Source: an uncultured Collinsella sp. (GTDB taxonomy: Bacteria > Actinomycetota > Coriobacteriia > Coriobacteriales > Coriobacteriaceae). Taken from it: a stretch of DNA of 24,607 bases. The notes below the pieces were generated by a model, which ran no database searches, was not told where the DNA came from, and was given only the letters and a program-made list of their open reading frames with translations. The stretch is taken from assembly GCA_902490095.1 (NCBI GenBank), contig CABUCQ010000018.1, positions 1-24,607 on the forward strand. The letters are read 5' to 3'. Positions 6,094 through 14,670 of the stretch are shown here, one piece after another. Each line of letters begins with the position of its first letter. The first letter of the stretch is position 1. Position numbers and translations under genes: made by a program.

Positions 6094-7545
6094 GTGGCAG
6101 GCTGGAATCTAACCGGCAACAGCGTTTCCGCCGAGTTCGACGGGTCGGACGAGCAGGAGCGCAAAGAGCTCAGCGTGAGCCAGGCGGTGGAGATCGCCGC
6201 TGGCGCGCTCGATGCCATTCCGCAGCTGAGCGTCCTGGGCGAGGTCACGGGCTTTCGTGGCCCCAATGCCCGAAGCGGCCACTGCTACTTCCAGATCAAG
6301 GACGACTCGGCTGCCGTCGATTGCATCATCTGGAAGGGTGCCTATCTTAAGCGCACCTTCGACTTGCGCGACGGTATGCAGGTGAGCTTTAAGGGCAGCT
6401 TCAATCTCTATAAGCCCACGGGCCGTATGAGCTTTGTCGCCCGTTCGTTCTCGCTGGCGGGGGAGGGCCTGCTGCGTCAGCAGGTGGCACAACTGGCCGA
6501 AAAGCTGCGTCGCGAGGGCCTGATGGACGAAGCGCGCAAGCGCCGTATTCCGGTGTTCTGCTCCCGCGTGGCGGTCGTCACCTCGCTTTCGGGTGCCGTA
6601 ATCGACGACGTCAAGCGCACATTGCGTCGTCGCAACCCGCTCGTCGAGCTCGTCTGCGTGGGCGCCAAGGTTCAAGGTGAGGGTGCGCCGGCTGAGCTCA
6701 TTGAGGGCTTGCGCCGCGCCGCCGCCATCACGCCGGCGCCCGACTGTATTTTGCTGGTGCGCGGCGGCGGCTCCTTTGAGGACCTCATGACCTTTAACGA
6801 CGAGGAGCTTGCTCGCGCGGTGGCGGCTTGTCCTGTGCCCGTGGTGACCGGCATTGGCCATGAGCCTGATACCTCGATTTGCGACATGGTGAGCGACCGC
6901 CGCGCCTCCACGCCCACGGCGGCGGCAGAATCGGTGGCGCCGGCTATGACGGAGTTGGCCGATGTGCTCGAGGCGCGCCATCAGCGTCTGGGTGCCGCGA
7001 TGGCATCGATGATTGGGTCGGCCCAGGTCGACCTGGAGATGCTCGATCAGCGCGGTCGCCGTGCCTGGGATACCTATACGGCTCGCTTGGGCGATGCGCT
7101 CGATGCGGCTGCGTGCCGCCCGTGCCTCAACGACCCAACGTTTATGGTCGAGCGTCGCGAGTCTGAGCTTGCCCTGACGGCCGATCGCCTGTCGGGCGCC
7201 ATAGTACGCTCGGTCGGGGCGTTCCGTTCGAGCTTCGAGCGTCTGCCCGAGCGCTTGGTCGCAAGCACCTCGGGGCTCGATGGCAAGCGCCATGCGCTCA
7301 CGCTTGCGAGCTCCCGTCTGGAGCATCAGGGGCGCACGATGCTAAGCAAACCCGCGTCCGACTTGGGCCGCGCAGCGGCCTCGCTCGACGCCTTGTCGCC
7401 GCTCAAGGTGCTTGCCCGCGGCTACTCCATCGCGTACAGCGAGGACGGTGTGGCTACGAGTGCCAAGGCCTTTAAGCCCGGCGACGCCATTCGCGTGCGT
7501 ATGGCGGATGGTAACGTGGCGGCAACCGTCGATTCGGTTGAGTAG
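6094..7545 (+). CDS. xseA: exodeoxyribonuclease VII large subunit
   Basis: The catalytic subunit of exonuclease VII, which degrades single-stranded DNA from both ends together with XseB. From GTG at 6094 the protein has 483 residues. An N-terminal OB-fold DNA-binding domain (about 25-125: VLGEVTGFRG, GHCYFQIKD, KGSFNLYKPTGRMSF) precedes the catalytic domain with RGGGSFEDLMTFNDEEL (about 231-247) and the family signature GIGHEPDTSICDMVSDRRASTPTAAAE, then a long coiled-coil-rich region and a C-terminal LARGYSI motif. GTG is chosen because AAAGGAGG lies directly before it; the frame is also open from ATG 6067 and 6076. It is followed after 42 nt by xseB. Confidence 0.96.
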   Translation: MAGWNLTGNSVSAEFDGSDEQERKELSVSQAVEIAAGALDAIPQLSVLGEVTGFRGPNARSGHCYFQIKDDSAAVDCIIWKGAYLKRTFDLRDGMQVSFKGSFNLYKPTGRMSFVARSFSLAGEGLLRQQVAQLAEKLRREGLMDEARKRRIPVFCSRVAVVTSLSGAVIDDVKRTLRRRNPLVELVCVGAKVQGEGAPAELIEGLRRAAAITPAPDCILLVRGGGSFEDLMTFNDEELARAVAACPVPVVTGIGHEPDTSICDMVSDRRASTPTAAAESVAPAMTELADVLEARHQRLGAAMASMIGSAQVDLEMLDQRGRRAWDTYTARLGDALDAAACRPCLNDPTFMVERRESELALTADRLSGAIVRSVGAFRSSFERLPERLVASTSGLDGKRHALTLASSRLEHQGRTMLSKPASDLGRAAASLDALSPLKVLARGYSIAYSEDGVATSAKAFKPGDAIRVRMADGNVAATVDSVE

Positions 7546-7587
7546 ACCGCGTTTTATGGTGATAGACCTTTAGGAAAGGAAACAGAT

Positions 7588-7854
7588 ATGGCAGAGAAGA
7601 CCCCGGTCGAGCAGCTTACGTACAAGCAGGCCTCGCAGGAGCTGGAGCTCATTATCCGCAGCCTGGAGTCGGGCGACATGGAACTCGAGGAATCGCTCGA
7701 GAGCTATACCCGCGGCGTCGAGCTCCTCAAGAGCCTGCGTACTCGCCTGGCCGATGCCGAGCAGAAGGTCTCGGTGCTCCTGAAGGATGTCGACGGCAAC
7801 GACGTGCTCGCCGACGGCGAAGCCGCCAACACCGACGACAACCTCTCGTTCTAA
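7588..7854 (+). CDS. xseB: exodeoxyribonuclease VII small subunit
   Basis: An 88-residue, mostly helical, acidic protein with the XseB pattern: LTYKQASQELELIIRSLE, SGDMELEESLESYTRGVELL and a charged C-terminal helix. It binds XseA and is required for a stable, active exonuclease VII. It has a clear AGGAAAGGA site before ATG and lies immediately downstream of xseA. A long inverted repeat begins 21 nt after its stop and probably ends the transcript. Confidence 0.95.
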   Translation: MAEKTPVEQLTYKQASQELELIIRSLESGDMELEESLESYTRGVELLKSLRTRLADAEQKVSVLLKDVDGNDVLADGEAANTDDNLSF

Positions 7855-7875
7855 CCATCTCGCAGTCCACTTTGG

Positions 7876-7985
7876 GGTAGTCTTTTTGGGACGGGGCTTT
7901 TTTGACTACCTCTTGTCGGCTGCCTCGCCGAGCACTTGCGTTTGCGAAAAAGTAGTCAAAAAAGCCCCGTCGCAAAAAGACTACC
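7876..7985. repeat. long inverted repeat 1 (34-bp arms) at the xseB/MerR convergent junction
   Basis: Arms 7876-7909 and 7952-7985 are complementary at 33 of 34 positions, separated by a 42-nt loop that contains a small TCGGC/GCCGA hairpin (7916-7931). The arms contain A/T runs of five to six bases. The element starts 21 nt after the xseB stop and ends 65 nt before the stop of the convergent MerR-family gene. It would act as a very strong bidirectional stem in RNA, or a cruciform in DNA. It does not resemble an insertion sequence and no target duplication is seen. Confidence 0.9.
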
Positions 7986-8049
7986 CTGGTGGCTTGGCCA
8001 TTGGAGGTGAATGTTGCTTGCCTTTTGGCGTGTTAGGTGAGTTGAGGCG

Positions 8050-8880
8050 CTATCGCTGGTCGATTTCACCGGGTTCAACCATTATTTCTAGCGTGTGTAA
8101 ATATTCATCTTGATTGTCAGATATGTATTCGCTTACATACCAGAATTCTAGAAGAGGCCCTGCGGCAATGAGATGATTCTGGTCCATGAATTCATTCATT
8201 TCCCTCCATATTGTCGGCGTTATTTCTGCAGGTCCGGTGGTTGTCCTGCAAAGATAGTCGCCTTCTGGGAAAATCTCGCACCCTTTATCGTCGATTGATT
8301 CGAGTGAAAGCAGCGTCTTCTCTGCTACCAGGCAACCGTCGGCGCTTCTGCGCGATGGTTCAAGGATGAAGCATGGAACCGTGTGTATCGAATCGATTTC
8401 CATCCCGAGTTCTTTCATGCGCTTAATGGTGGCGTAGGGAATTATGTCGCCGCTTAGCTCATCCTCGCTTACGATGACATATCCTCGGGGTCCCTTATGA
8501 ACCACCCTCGACTGTTTTTCCTCGCGTGCTCTTAACGACATGGATATGTTCTGCATGCAATGCTCGATCTTTCGGCGTCGTTGCGATAGTTTTGCTATGG
8601 CTGCGTCGATGCTATCAAGTTCGTTGCTGAACAGTTCAAAGCTCGTTTCGAGTGAATGGTTATCTAGGAAAGATCTGATTTCGCTAAGCGTGTAGTTCAT
8701 ATTGAGCATTGACATGATGATGTTGAGTCTGCCGAAATCGTCCTTCCTGTATTCACGGTAGGCATTCGCCCCGCGCTTTGGGGCAACTAAACCAATTGCC
8801 TCGTAATAGCGAAGAGTGTCTGCGCTTACGCCGTAGAGGCCGGCCGTCTGCTTGATATTAAGGGAAAACTCGCGTTCCAT
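8050..8880 (-). CDS. MerR-family transcriptional regulator with C-terminal effector-binding domain
   Basis: A 276-residue regulator of the BmrR/BltR type. Residues about 5-75 form the winged helix-turn-helix: LNIKQTAGLYGVSADTLRYYEAIGLVAPKR with NAYREYRKDDFGRLNII. A long dimerisation coiled coil follows (about 85-120), then a GyrI-like ligand-binding domain (RGYVIVSEDELSG onward to the C-terminus). Such proteins sense small hydrophobic or cationic ligands and activate promoters with an over-long spacer. ATG at 8880 is chosen because GGAAGG precedes it; the frame also extends to a TTG at 8913. It is divergent from the carboxylesterase gene, whose promoter has a 19-bp spacer, so it most likely controls esterase and transporters. 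The ligand is unknown. Confidence 0.9.
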   Translation of the reverse strand: MEREFSLNIKQTAGLYGVSADTLRYYEAIGLVAPKRGANAYREYRKDDFGRLNIIMSMLNMNYTLSEIRSFLDNHSLETSFELFSNELDSIDAAIAKLSQRRRKIEHCMQNISMSLRAREEKQSRVVHKGPRGYVIVSEDELSGDIIPYATIKRMKELGMEIDSIHTVPCFILEPSRRSADGCLVAEKTLLSLESIDDKGCEIFPEGDYLCRTTTGPAEITPTIWREMNEFMDQNHLIAAGPLLEFWYVSEYISDNQDEYLHTLEIMVEPGEIDQR

Positions 8881-9030
8881 GTCACACCTTCCGACTGCCC
8901 TAGGGCCACTCAAAACCTTGGAGCTATTCTAATGTTTGTTACTCCGTCATTGTCGGGCAAGCGGTCGTTTTGACGAGGTGAACGGTCTTAAGCGCTTGGT
9001 ATCCAGCTGGTATTCCATCGAAACACGTCG

Positions 9031-9061
9031 TTGACCTTTGACTTTCTCCAAATTCTAAGAT
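9031..9061 (+). promoter_or_regulatory. MerR-type promoter (19-bp spacer) before the carboxylesterase gene
   Basis: TTGACC (9031-9036) and TAAGAT (9056-9061) are separated by 19 bp, the over-long spacing typical of promoters that need DNA distortion by a MerR-family activator. A MerR-family gene is divergent from this site. A clear symmetric operator is not obvious between the boxes. The 8881-9125 gap holds only this and the regulator's start region. Confidence 0.6.
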
Positions 9062-9125
9062 GGTTTCAAGCCAGCTAGCTTAAATCATATCGATCTAGCA
9101 TCTTAATTGTGAGGAAGGACAAGCA

Positions 9126-10616
9126 ATGAAGGTCAAGACTAGGACGGGTATAGTTTCGGGCAAGACGCTCGAAAACGGGGTTGAAGCTTTTTTGGGCATT
9201 CCCTATGCAAAGCAGCCGGTAGGTGATCTTCGTTGGCGTGCCCCTGAGCGCCTTGATGATTCCGATGAGGAAATTGAATGCGTGGAATTCGGGCATTCTG
9301 CCAGGCAATTTATCGATGAAGTTGAACTCGCTTCGCTTCATGAGCAAGGGGAGGATTGCCTGAGCCTTAACGTGTGGGTCAGGGGACACGCACGCAAGAA
9401 CCTTCCTGTCATGGTATATATCCATGGTGGTGCCTACTTCTCAGGTGGATCTGCCGACCCGCTATATAACGGCTCCAATTTTGCGGCAGCGAAGGATGTC
9501 GTTATTGTTTCGATTAACTACCGTCTGAACTTGTTTGGGTCGCTGCTGCTCGATTGCCTGCCGGGCGGAGAGGACTACAAAGACGCCGGCTATCTTGCCA
9601 TTCTTGATCAAATCCGTGCGCTCGAGTGGGTGCATGAGAATATTTCGGCCTTCGGCGGTGACCCCAATTGTGTCACGCTTTTCGGTGAGTCGGCAGGCTC
9701 TTCCAGCCAGGCTCTTCTTTCCATATTGCCAGAGGCAAATAAGTATTTCCAACGTGCGATTTTGGAGTCCGGCCCTATCCAGCTTTATAAGACCCGCGAG
9801 CGCGGCGAGTACTTTGCTCGGGAGTTCGCCGAAATCATGGGATGCAAAACCGCCCAAGAGCTCTTAGCGAAGTCGGCAGACGAGCTCATTGAGGGCATGC
9901 AGGTGTGGTGCGATCGTCATACCTACGAAGTGTCGCTAATTTTCTCGCCGGTTTGTGACGGGTCTTTTCTTCCCAAGAAGCCGATGAAGGCCTGGGCGGA
10001 GGGCGCAGCCAAGGATATCGATATCATGATTGGATGTACCGAGGACGAGTTTACTTATTTCCATTTCTATTTCGATGACCTTCCCGGATTCTGGCACGGC
10101 CAATTCCCGATTCATTTTGATGATCAGATTGATATCGATTACTGGGAGCAAGCATATCGAAAGGCATGGCCTGAGCGCGATTTTGCCGAGAATTACACCA
10201 ATTTTATGAACTCAACCGGTTTCTTTGTCGGCACCGACCTTATGGCTGAAGAGCAGTCGGCGTTTAAGCCCGTGTACAACTATTTGTTCCGTTATAAATC
10301 TCGTGTCGAGGGAATGGGTTCTTGCCACGCAATCGAGGTGCCGTTCGTTTTCAAGAATCTTGATACCGCGAGTGGTCTGATGTTTACGGGTGACAATCCT
10401 CCAGCGCATCTCGCGGATGAAATGAACGATGCGTGGTTCAGCTTTGCGAAGACGGGCAAACCGTTTGTTGAGGGCAAGGCACCATGGGACCCCTATACCG
10501 CTGAGAACCACATTCATATGGTAATTGACGAAAACGAGTGGAAGCCGGTGCATTCGCTGCACGCCAAAGAAGATTCGGTGTTCCGTCCTATGTACGAGGT
10601 ACTACTCAACGATTAG
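9126..10616 (+). CDS. type B carboxylesterase (alpha/beta hydrolase)
   Basis: A 496-residue carboxylesterase/para-nitrobenzyl-esterase-family enzyme that hydrolyses carboxylic esters of small molecules. All landmarks are present: GIPYAKQPVGDLRW (24-37), EDCLSLNVW (76-84), the oxyanion loop HGGAYFSGG (100-108), the nucleophile elbow GESAGS with Ser189, the acid Glu308 in CTEDEF, and His401 in GSCHAIEVPF. There is no signal peptide, so it acts in the cytoplasm. ATG follows AGGAAGGA. It is the first gene after a MerR-type promoter and is followed after 77 nt by an MFS transporter, which suggests uptake then hydrolysis, or detoxification, of an ester. The substrate cannot be told. Codon choice is less GC-biased than in the xse or ack genes. 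Confidence 0.95.
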   Translation: MKVKTRTGIVSGKTLENGVEAFLGIPYAKQPVGDLRWRAPERLDDSDEEIECVEFGHSARQFIDEVELASLHEQGEDCLSLNVWVRGHARKNLPVMVYIHGGAYFSGGSADPLYNGSNFAAAKDVVIVSINYRLNLFGSLLLDCLPGGEDYKDAGYLAILDQIRALEWVHENISAFGGDPNCVTLFGESAGSSSQALLSILPEANKYFQRAILESGPIQLYKTRERGEYFAREFAEIMGCKTAQELLAKSADELIEGMQVWCDRHTYEVSLIFSPVCDGSFLPKKPMKAWAEGAAKDIDIMIGCTEDEFTYFHFYFDDLPGFWHGQFPIHFDDQIDIDYWEQAYRKAWPERDFAENYTNFMNSTGFFVGTDLMAEEQSAFKPVYNYLFRYKSRVEGMGSCHAIEVPFVFKNLDTASGLMFTGDNPPAHLADEMNDAWFSFAKTGKPFVEGKAPWDPYTAENHIHMVIDENEWKPVHSLHAKEDSVFRPMYEVLLND

Positions 10617-10629
10617 TGAAAGAAGCCGC

Positions 10630-10655
10630 AATGGAGTGGGCTAATTAGCCCCATT
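10630..10655 (+). other. intercistronic hairpin between esterase and first MFS gene
   Basis: A perfect palindrome GGGCTAATTAGCCC (10638-10651) is flanked by AATG/CATT. No U run follows, so it is more likely an mRNA-processing or stabilising hairpin than a terminator; the two genes are probably cotranscribed. Confidence 0.5.
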
Positions 10656-10693
10656 GAATTCAGCTTGAACTATCCCTGCGTAAGGAGAAAGAA

Positions 10694-11911
10694 ATGGCTC
10701 AAGAAGAAAAGCTATCGGGTTATCGGTGGATGATCTTATTCGTAGTTTGCCTCATTTGCTTCATGGCAAACTTCATGCAATATCAGGTTTCAGCATGGGG
10801 TGTCGTCGTGATGACGACTCTCGGCATCGATGCCGGTGGGCTTACCAATCTCATGTTGATGCCGATGCTCACCGCTGTGTTTTTGTCGATTCCTGCAGGA
10901 TCTCTTGCTGATCGCTACGGCGTTAAGCTTGTCGTGTCAATTGGCATGGTGCTTTCTGCTGTAGGCGGCTTTCTGCGTTATTTCATGATTAATGACTTTA
11001 CCGTGCAGATCGTTTCGATGTTTATGATCGGCTTTGGCATTGCGGCGCTCAATGCCAATCTGGCAAAGGTGCTGGGTTCCTGGTTTAAACAGCAGACCTC
11101 CCTTGCCGTGGGAGTTTTCTATGCTGCTTCATGTGTGTCCATCGTGATAGCCCAGGCATTCAGCACTTATTTTCCTACGCTTGACGTGTCTTATCTGGTC
11201 GCTGCTATTGCCGAAGCTGTAACTGCTGCGCTGTGGATCTTCTTTATGAGGAACGTCCCGGAGGGCGAGCCCATGCCCGAGCCCGAGCCGGTTATGAAGT
11301 ACATTAAGATTGCCGCTAAGTCGCGCGGCGTTTGGTGCATTGCCTTGGCTTATGGTCTTACCCTCGCTTCAACCACGGCATATTGCGCAATTCTGCCGTC
11401 TGCGCTTGAGCTCGTTCGCGGCGTTGATACTGCCACCGCTGGATCTATGGCAGCAATTACTACAGTTGGTAGCTTCTTTGCTTGTTTTGCGGGACCGGCT
11501 GCCGTCCTCAAGCTCGGTAAGAATAAACCGTTTCTCATTGTAACCACGGTGATTGCCGCCGTTGTAATGGTTGCAAACTGGTTTTTGCCGCTTGGCACTG
11601 TCATGTGGGTTGCTCTCGTCCTCAATGGTTTTATGACCGCTCTTTCTGGCCCCATTATTCAGGCAATGACTCCTGATCTTCCTGAGATTGGCGCGAAATA
11701 TGCCGGTAGCGCTGGTGGAATAATCGGTACTGTCGGCCTTCTCTGCTCCTATTTTGTTCCCGTTATTGTTTCGTCTATTTCTGGTGACAATTGGACGTTG
11801 AACTTTACGATCGAATCGATTCTTTTCCTTGCGAGCGTTTTGCCTATTGCGATGTTGCCCGAGACTGGTGCGGCGGCAAAAGCCGAGATGCCTGAGACTT
11901 CTGAATTATAA
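10694..11911 (+). CDS. MFS transporter, copy 1 of a tandem pair
   Basis: A 405-residue, 12-helix major facilitator protein. Residues 1-11 are cytoplasmic, the first helix spans about 12-32, and the loop 2-3 signature GSLADRYGVK lies at 69-78. A hydrophilic central loop with PEGEPMPEPEPV (about 193-204) separates the two halves. YAGSAGGIIGTVG near residue 336 is a conserved second-half motif. ATG follows AAGGAGA. It shares the N-terminal RWMIL...NFMQYQV pattern and many later blocks with the next gene, so the two are tandem paralogues. Broadly similar to CynX/NimT-type organic anion carriers, but direction and substrate are not readable. It probably works with the upstream esterase. Confidence 0.9.
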   Translation: MAQEEKLSGYRWMILFVVCLICFMANFMQYQVSAWGVVVMTTLGIDAGGLTNLMLMPMLTAVFLSIPAGSLADRYGVKLVVSIGMVLSAVGGFLRYFMINDFTVQIVSMFMIGFGIAALNANLAKVLGSWFKQQTSLAVGVFYAASCVSIVIAQAFSTYFPTLDVSYLVAAIAEAVTAALWIFFMRNVPEGEPMPEPEPVMKYIKIAAKSRGVWCIALAYGLTLASTTAYCAILPSALELVRGVDTATAGSMAAITTVGSFFACFAGPAAVLKLGKNKPFLIVTTVIAAVVMVANWFLPLGTVMWVALVLNGFMTALSGPIIQAMTPDLPEIGAKYAGSAGGIIGTVGLLCSYFVPVIVSSISGDNWTLNFTIESILFLASVLPIAMLPETGAAAKAEMPETSEL

Positions 11912-11928
11912 TTAATCGGTGTTTTGCC

Positions 11929-11970
11929 TGGTCGCGACCTCCAGTTGATATGGGGGTCGCGACCATTTTT
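11929..11970 (+). terminator. terminator between the two MFS genes
   Basis: An 11-bp perfect stem (11929-11939 with 11955-11965, TGGTCGCGACC) and five T downstream. It lies 18 nt after the first MFS stop and 18 nt before the second MFS start, so the second transporter depends on read-through or its own promoter, of which I see no clear example. Confidence 0.85.
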
Positions 11971-11987
11971 AATGTGAGGTTGGTGCA

Positions 11988-13208
11988 ATGGATGGTGAAG
12001 CGTGCGAAGTTGCGCACAAAGTTGAGCAAAAGCGGGCTTCGAGTGGTTACCGCTGGTTAATATTGCTGTTGACGTGTGGTCTCTGTTTTTTGGGCAACTT
12101 CATGCAGTATCAGGTCGCTGCCTATGCTACGGTCATCATGCCTCAGATGAATATCGACCCTGTCGGATTCTCATCTCTCTTTCTGGCGCCAATGCTTGCG
12201 GCGGTTTTCTTTAGTCTCCCGTTCGGATCACTTGGAGATAGGCTTGGGCCCAAAGTAGTGATACTTGGCGGGTTCTGTGTTTCTTTAGTCGGCGGCGCTA
12301 TCAGAATTTTCACCCTATCGAACTATCCTGCTCAACTTGTCTCGATGTTTTGCATCGGCGTGGGGATGGCGGCATTGACTGCCAATAATGCAAAGACGCT
12401 TGGACTTTGGTTTGCAGATAAGACGGATGTTGCGATGGGCATTTACTATGCGGCGACTTGCTTTGGCATTGCGGCGGCGCAAGCGTCATCGGCGTTTATG
12501 TCTTCCGTGCTAATGGGCTATACAGTTGCAGAAGCGTTGTTGGTCGTTCTGACTATCTTCTGGGGTTTATTTGGTAAGAACGTACAGCATGACTCACTTA
12601 TTCCTGATGGCGTTGAGCACGACCAAGCCCTTCTGACTGCTTTTCGTTCGCGTAACGTTTGGCTTTGCGCGATTTGCGCCGCTTTCTCACTTGCCGCCAC
12701 GACCGCCTTTTCCGGTGTGCTACCTCAGGCTCTTGAGCTTGTGCGAGGCACCGATGCTTCGACGGCCGGCGAAATGGCGGCGCTGACAACCGCTGCTGGG
12801 ATTATCGGCTGCTTGATTGCTCCGATGCTTTACGGTAAATGCCGCCTTGCGCGACCGTATCTTGTGATTGTCGGGCTTCTTGGCTCTATTTCAATTGCAG
12901 TTGCGTGGTTTGCCTCGGGCTTGAAGTCCATGGGGGTATTGCTTGCAGTGTGCGGCATCGTTACGAGCATGATGGGTCCAGTTGTTCAAGCTCTGCCAGT
13001 TTCATTTGTTGAAATCGGCACTCGTTATGCTGGCAGCGCTGGCGGCATTATGGCCGAAGTTAGCCTTTTGGGCTCTTATATGCTTCCTATTGGGATTGCG
13101 GCTATTTCCGGTTCAGATTACGACAAACAAATGATGCTTATTACTCTGCTTTACGGTCTATCCGTCCTTCCGGTGTTGATCGTTCCCGAGGTCAAACACT
13201 TTAAATAG
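11988..13208 (+). CDS. MFS transporter, copy 2 of a tandem pair
   Basis: A 406-residue, 12-helix major facilitator protein, paralogous to the preceding gene. It shares SGYRWLIL (19-26), NFMQYQV (37-43), the loop 2-3 signature GSLGDRLGPK (80-89), VLPQALELVRGTDASTAG and TRYAGSAGGI. It has a longer N-terminal tail (MDGEACEVAHKVEQKRA) than copy 1, and its central loop lacks the PEPEP stretch. ATG follows a moderate GAGG site. A strong terminator separates it from copy 1, so the two may be expressed at different levels. Substrate unknown; heteromeric or differential-specificity roles are guesses. Confidence 0.9.
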   Translation: MDGEACEVAHKVEQKRASSGYRWLILLLTCGLCFLGNFMQYQVAAYATVIMPQMNIDPVGFSSLFLAPMLAAVFFSLPFGSLGDRLGPKVVILGGFCVSLVGGAIRIFTLSNYPAQLVSMFCIGVGMAALTANNAKTLGLWFADKTDVAMGIYYAATCFGIAAAQASSAFMSSVLMGYTVAEALLVVLTIFWGLFGKNVQHDSLIPDGVEHDQALLTAFRSRNVWLCAICAAFSLAATTAFSGVLPQALELVRGTDASTAGEMAALTTAAGIIGCLIAPMLYGKCRLARPYLVIVGLLGSISIAVAWFASGLKSMGVLLAVCGIVTSMMGPVVQALPVSFVEIGTRYAGSAGGIMAEVSLLGSYMLPIGIAAISGSDYDKQMMLITLLYGLSVLPVLIVPEVKHFK

Positions 13209-13362
13209 GCGCGAGCATATGGATGGATAAAGCCCTCTGGCCATTGCGATTGCCGAGGAATGGATTTCGCTCAATTCGGATCTTTGAAGTGGGCTAAACT
13301 GTCTTGGTGTTTCACTGAACAACGCCACCTTCTGTTGCGTTGTCGTTAGAAAGGAACCAGCC

Positions 13363-13698
13363 ATGTGTGATTGCATCTTCTGTAAAATCGCCAACCACGA
13401 GATCCCCTCGACTGTTGTCTATGAGGACGACCAGGTCATTGCGTTCGACGACCTTAATCCCCAGGCGCCGGTCCACACGCTCGTGATTCCCAAGAAGCAC
13501 TACAGCGACATCGTCGACAACGTGCCCGCCGAGACCATGGGCGCCATGGCTCACGCCGTCCAGGAGGTCGCTAAGGCCAAGGGCCTGGAGGACGGTTTCC
13601 GCGTCATCTCCAACAAGGGCGTCAACGCCGGCCAGACCGTCATGCACTTCCACATGCACGTCCTCGGCGGCAAGAACCTAGGCGAGAACCTCATCTGA
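13363..13698 (+). CDS. HIT-family nucleotide hydrolase (HinT-like)
   Basis: A 111-residue histidine-triad protein. CDCIFC (2-7) provides the Cys pair of the zinc-binding bacterial group, FDDLNPQAPVHTLVIPKKH (28-46) is the nucleotide-binding part, and HFHMHVLGG (95-103) is the catalytic triad motif. Such enzymes hydrolyse purine nucleoside phosphoramidates and aminoacyl-adenylates in the cytoplasm. ATG follows AAAGGAA. Its codon use is strongly GC-ending, unlike the genes on both sides, so it looks like the native gene between two acquired blocks. The 13209-13362 gap upstream shows no convincing promoter. A LysR gene starts 42 nt after it. Confidence 0.95.
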   Translation: MCDCIFCKIANHEIPSTVVYEDDQVIAFDDLNPQAPVHTLVIPKKHYSDIVDNVPAETMGAMAHAVQEVAKAKGLEDGFRVISNKGVNAGQTVMHFHMHVLGGKNLGENLI

Positions 13699-13739
13699 GG
13701 ACGCGCAGTCCGTCGCCTTGGCTGCCTTTGGAGTAATCT

Positions 13740-14630
13740 ATGCAGCTTTCTCAACTCGAATACCTTCAAGCAGTAGCGAGCTATGGCGGCGTGCGCAAGG
13801 CTGCTCGCGCCGTCCATGTGAGTCCACAGGCCGTTTCGTCAGCAATTAAGAAGTTGGAATCTGAGTATCAGATTGCTTTGCTCAATCGATCGACGGGGGA
13901 GGCTGCTTTGTCTCCTGCGGGCCGGGAGTTTGCGCGTCGTGCACGCATGGTCTTGGCACAAGTCGATGATCTTAAAAAGTACGCTCAATCGATGGGCGAC
14001 GGCGTTTCGCCCGACGGCCATTTTCGTCTCTACGCTCCCTGCCTTCACGGACGGGGGCTCCTTTTTTCCGAAAACTGGTACGACTCGTTTGAAAGCTTGC
14101 ATCCTCAGATTCACCTCGATGTGTGGCATCAGCCAACGGCTACATGCTTTGAGTCGCTCATGCTTGGAATTTCGGATGCAGCCATCTCATTTGAGGAACC
14201 ACGGGACAGCGCCCTTTCTTCGAAGTACTTGGGCGAAAAGGAGCTCAAGGTTCTTTCGTGCCCGGCGGGTCATCAATCTGTGGAAGCTATGACTATTCGT
14301 GAGCTACTGGGCGGCAGGCTCGCTGTTCCAATTAATTTGTCACCCTGTCTCAATGCAATTAACCAATGTCCCGAAGCCCAGCTTGTTAATTTCCGTTTCC
14401 GTGATGTCGAATACGGAAGCAGGGCTCAGATTGAGTTTCTTCAAGCCGGGGGATTGATATTGAGCTTTTCTGGCTCTTCTCTCGCATCAGATGGACTGGA
14501 AGTGAGCGAGTGTTCCATTGAAGGCTCGCATGACGTAGCCTTGCCCATCTACTTTTGCTATCGACAAAATGCCTGGACCGATCGACACCAGACGGTATTT
14601 CTTCACCTATTGCGTCACCTTGCTTCGTGA
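13740..14630 (+). CDS. LysR-family transcriptional regulator
   Basis: A 296-residue LysR-type regulator. The winged helix-turn-helix is at about 3-62 (LSQLEYLQAVASYGGVRKAARAVHVSPQAVSSAIKKLE), followed by a linker helix and a periplasmic-binding-protein-like effector domain from about 95 (FRLYAPCLHGRG). The effector domain is divergent and Cys/Ser rich at places. ATG follows TTTGGAG. It lies between the HIT gene and an MFS transporter, all in the same direction; the more usual divergent regulator/target arrangement is absent. The most likely target is the following MFS gene. Ligand unknown. Confidence 0.92.
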   Translation: MQLSQLEYLQAVASYGGVRKAARAVHVSPQAVSSAIKKLESEYQIALLNRSTGEAALSPAGREFARRARMVLAQVDDLKKYAQSMGDGVSPDGHFRLYAPCLHGRGLLFSENWYDSFESLHPQIHLDVWHQPTATCFESLMLGISDAAISFEEPRDSALSSKYLGEKELKVLSCPAGHQSVEAMTIRELLGGRLAVPINLSPCLNAINQCPEAQLVNFRFRDVEYGSRAQIEFLQAGGLILSFSGSSLASDGLEVSECSIEGSHDVALPIYFCYRQNAWTDRHQTVFLHLLRHLAS

Positions 14631-14670
14631 GGCCATTTGGCCTCGTGGCGTCAAGTGAATGTTGACGCCT
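14630..14670 (+). terminator. double hairpin after the LysR gene
   Basis: Two adjacent stems: GAGGCC/GGCCTC (14630-14645), starting in the LysR stop codon, and a perfect 8-bp GGCGTCAA/TTGACGCC stem (14648-14655 with 14663-14670). The following TTGTAAC is a poor U run, so termination may be partial. Confidence 0.5.

Noticed and set aside
7727..8113. Short frames on both strands running through inverted repeat 1
   Set aside because: Their repeated FFDY peptide comes from the two arms of the inverted repeat; they overlap xseB or the MerR gene end.
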